The translations under genes were made by a program, and so were the position numbers. Of a stretch of 5,555 bases of DNA, positions 5,327 to 5,555 are shown piece after piece. Numbering within the stretch: position 1 is the stretch's first letter; the number at the start of each line of letters is the position of its first letter. Source of the DNA: Nostocaceae cyanobacterium CSSed10_463m (GTDB taxonomy: Bacteria; Cyanobacteriota; Cyanobacteriia; Cyanobacteriales; Nostocaceae); NCBI GenBank assembly GCA_003556955.1, contig PWQB01000410.1, positions 1 through 5,555 of the forward strand. Reading direction: 5' to 3'. The notes beneath the pieces are model-generated. The model was not told the origin of the DNA and did no database searches. It saw only the letters and a list, made by a program, of their open reading frames with translations.

Positions 5327-5555
5327 ATGATCCATATAAAATTTTACCTGAGAATATATTTGGCGATCGCATCCATTTTAACTGGTCAAATCACCCTTTT
5401 AGCTGTAAATACTTCCCAGAGTCAAGCAGCCGAAACACCCACAAATATCACCCCAACCAACCAGCTAATAGAAATCACAGAAATTCAGCTAAATCAAATC
5501 GCCGATAAATTAGAACTTACCTTACAAACCACTAATGGAGAAATCCCAAGAGGCG
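5327..5555 (+). CDS. Probable TonB-dependent siderophore receptor, N-terminal 76 residues (runs off right edge)
   Basis: Only the first 76 codons are present. They show a signal peptide: Lys5 and Arg9, a hydrophobic core at about 10-27, and a likely signal peptidase I site after Ala34 or Ala35 (SQAAE, 32-36). A short Thr/Pro/Asn linker follows, then ITEIQLNQIADKLELTLQTT (49-68), which resembles the start of the AMIN domain found at the N-terminus of many cyanobacterial outer-membrane iron-siderophore receptors. Start is ATG at 5327 with GGATAA (5314-5319) as a modest ribosome binding site. The strong Fur box upstream and the FecCD permease before it support an iron-uptake receptor. The TonB box, plug and barrel are off the edge, so an AMIN-containing protein of another kind (for example an amidase or secretin-like protein) is not excluded by sequence alone. 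Confidence 0.72.
   Translation, partial: MIHIKFYLRIYLAIASILTGQITLLAVNTSQSQAAETPTNITPTNQLIEITEIQLNQIADKLELTLQTTNGEIPRG

Overview
The window looks like chromosomal DNA of a filamentous, Nostoc/Anabaena-type cyanobacterium. The main evidence is seven copies of the cyanobacterial HIP1 octamer GCGATCGC, starting at 335, 2802, 3855, 4157, 4415, 4801 and 5363. AT-rich spacers, a GC-rich short palindromic repeat of the kind scattered through Nostocales genomes, and an apparent AMIN-type N-terminus on an outer-membrane receptor agree with this. The genus is an inference; no rRNA or other marker is present.

Layout from left to right. (1) Positions 1-813, minus strand: the N-terminal 271 codons of a ChrA-type chromate/anion transporter that runs off the left edge. 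(2) 814-1149: a 336-bp divergent spacer holding a small palindromic element between two exact 15-bp direct repeats, plus an inverted repeat. (3) 1150-2004, plus strand: a two-repeat lipoprotein gene whose reading frame is intact except for one amber codon (TAG, 1273-1275) inside the lipobox, immediately before the Ala-Cys of the processing site. (4) 2081-2998, minus strand: an AEC (auxin efflux carrier family) permease, convergent with the lipoprotein gene. (5) 3101-3916, plus strand: a membrane-anchored VanY/M15B-type D-Ala-D-Ala carboxypeptidase with a TTG start behind a strong ribosome binding site. (6) 4082-5095, plus strand: a FecCD-type permease of an iron-siderophore (or related metal-chelate) ABC importer. 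(7) 5096-5326: a 231-bp leader with a strong Fur box and two further perfect inverted repeats. (8) 5327 to the right edge, plus strand: the signal peptide and start of a probable TonB-dependent siderophore receptor.

The right-hand part reads as the left end of an iron-uptake locus: an inner-membrane permease, then a Fur-controlled outer-membrane receptor, with the binding protein and ATPase presumably beyond the right edge or elsewhere. The left-hand genes (anion transporter, lipoprotein, AEC permease, carboxypeptidase) show no clear functional link to one another or to iron uptake. I see no CRISPR array, tRNA, rRNA, transposase or phage gene. I do not see a convincing new multi-gene system. 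The most unusual signal is the amber codon placed exactly in the lipobox; next are the structured small repeat at 834-942 and the architecture of the Fur-controlled leader.
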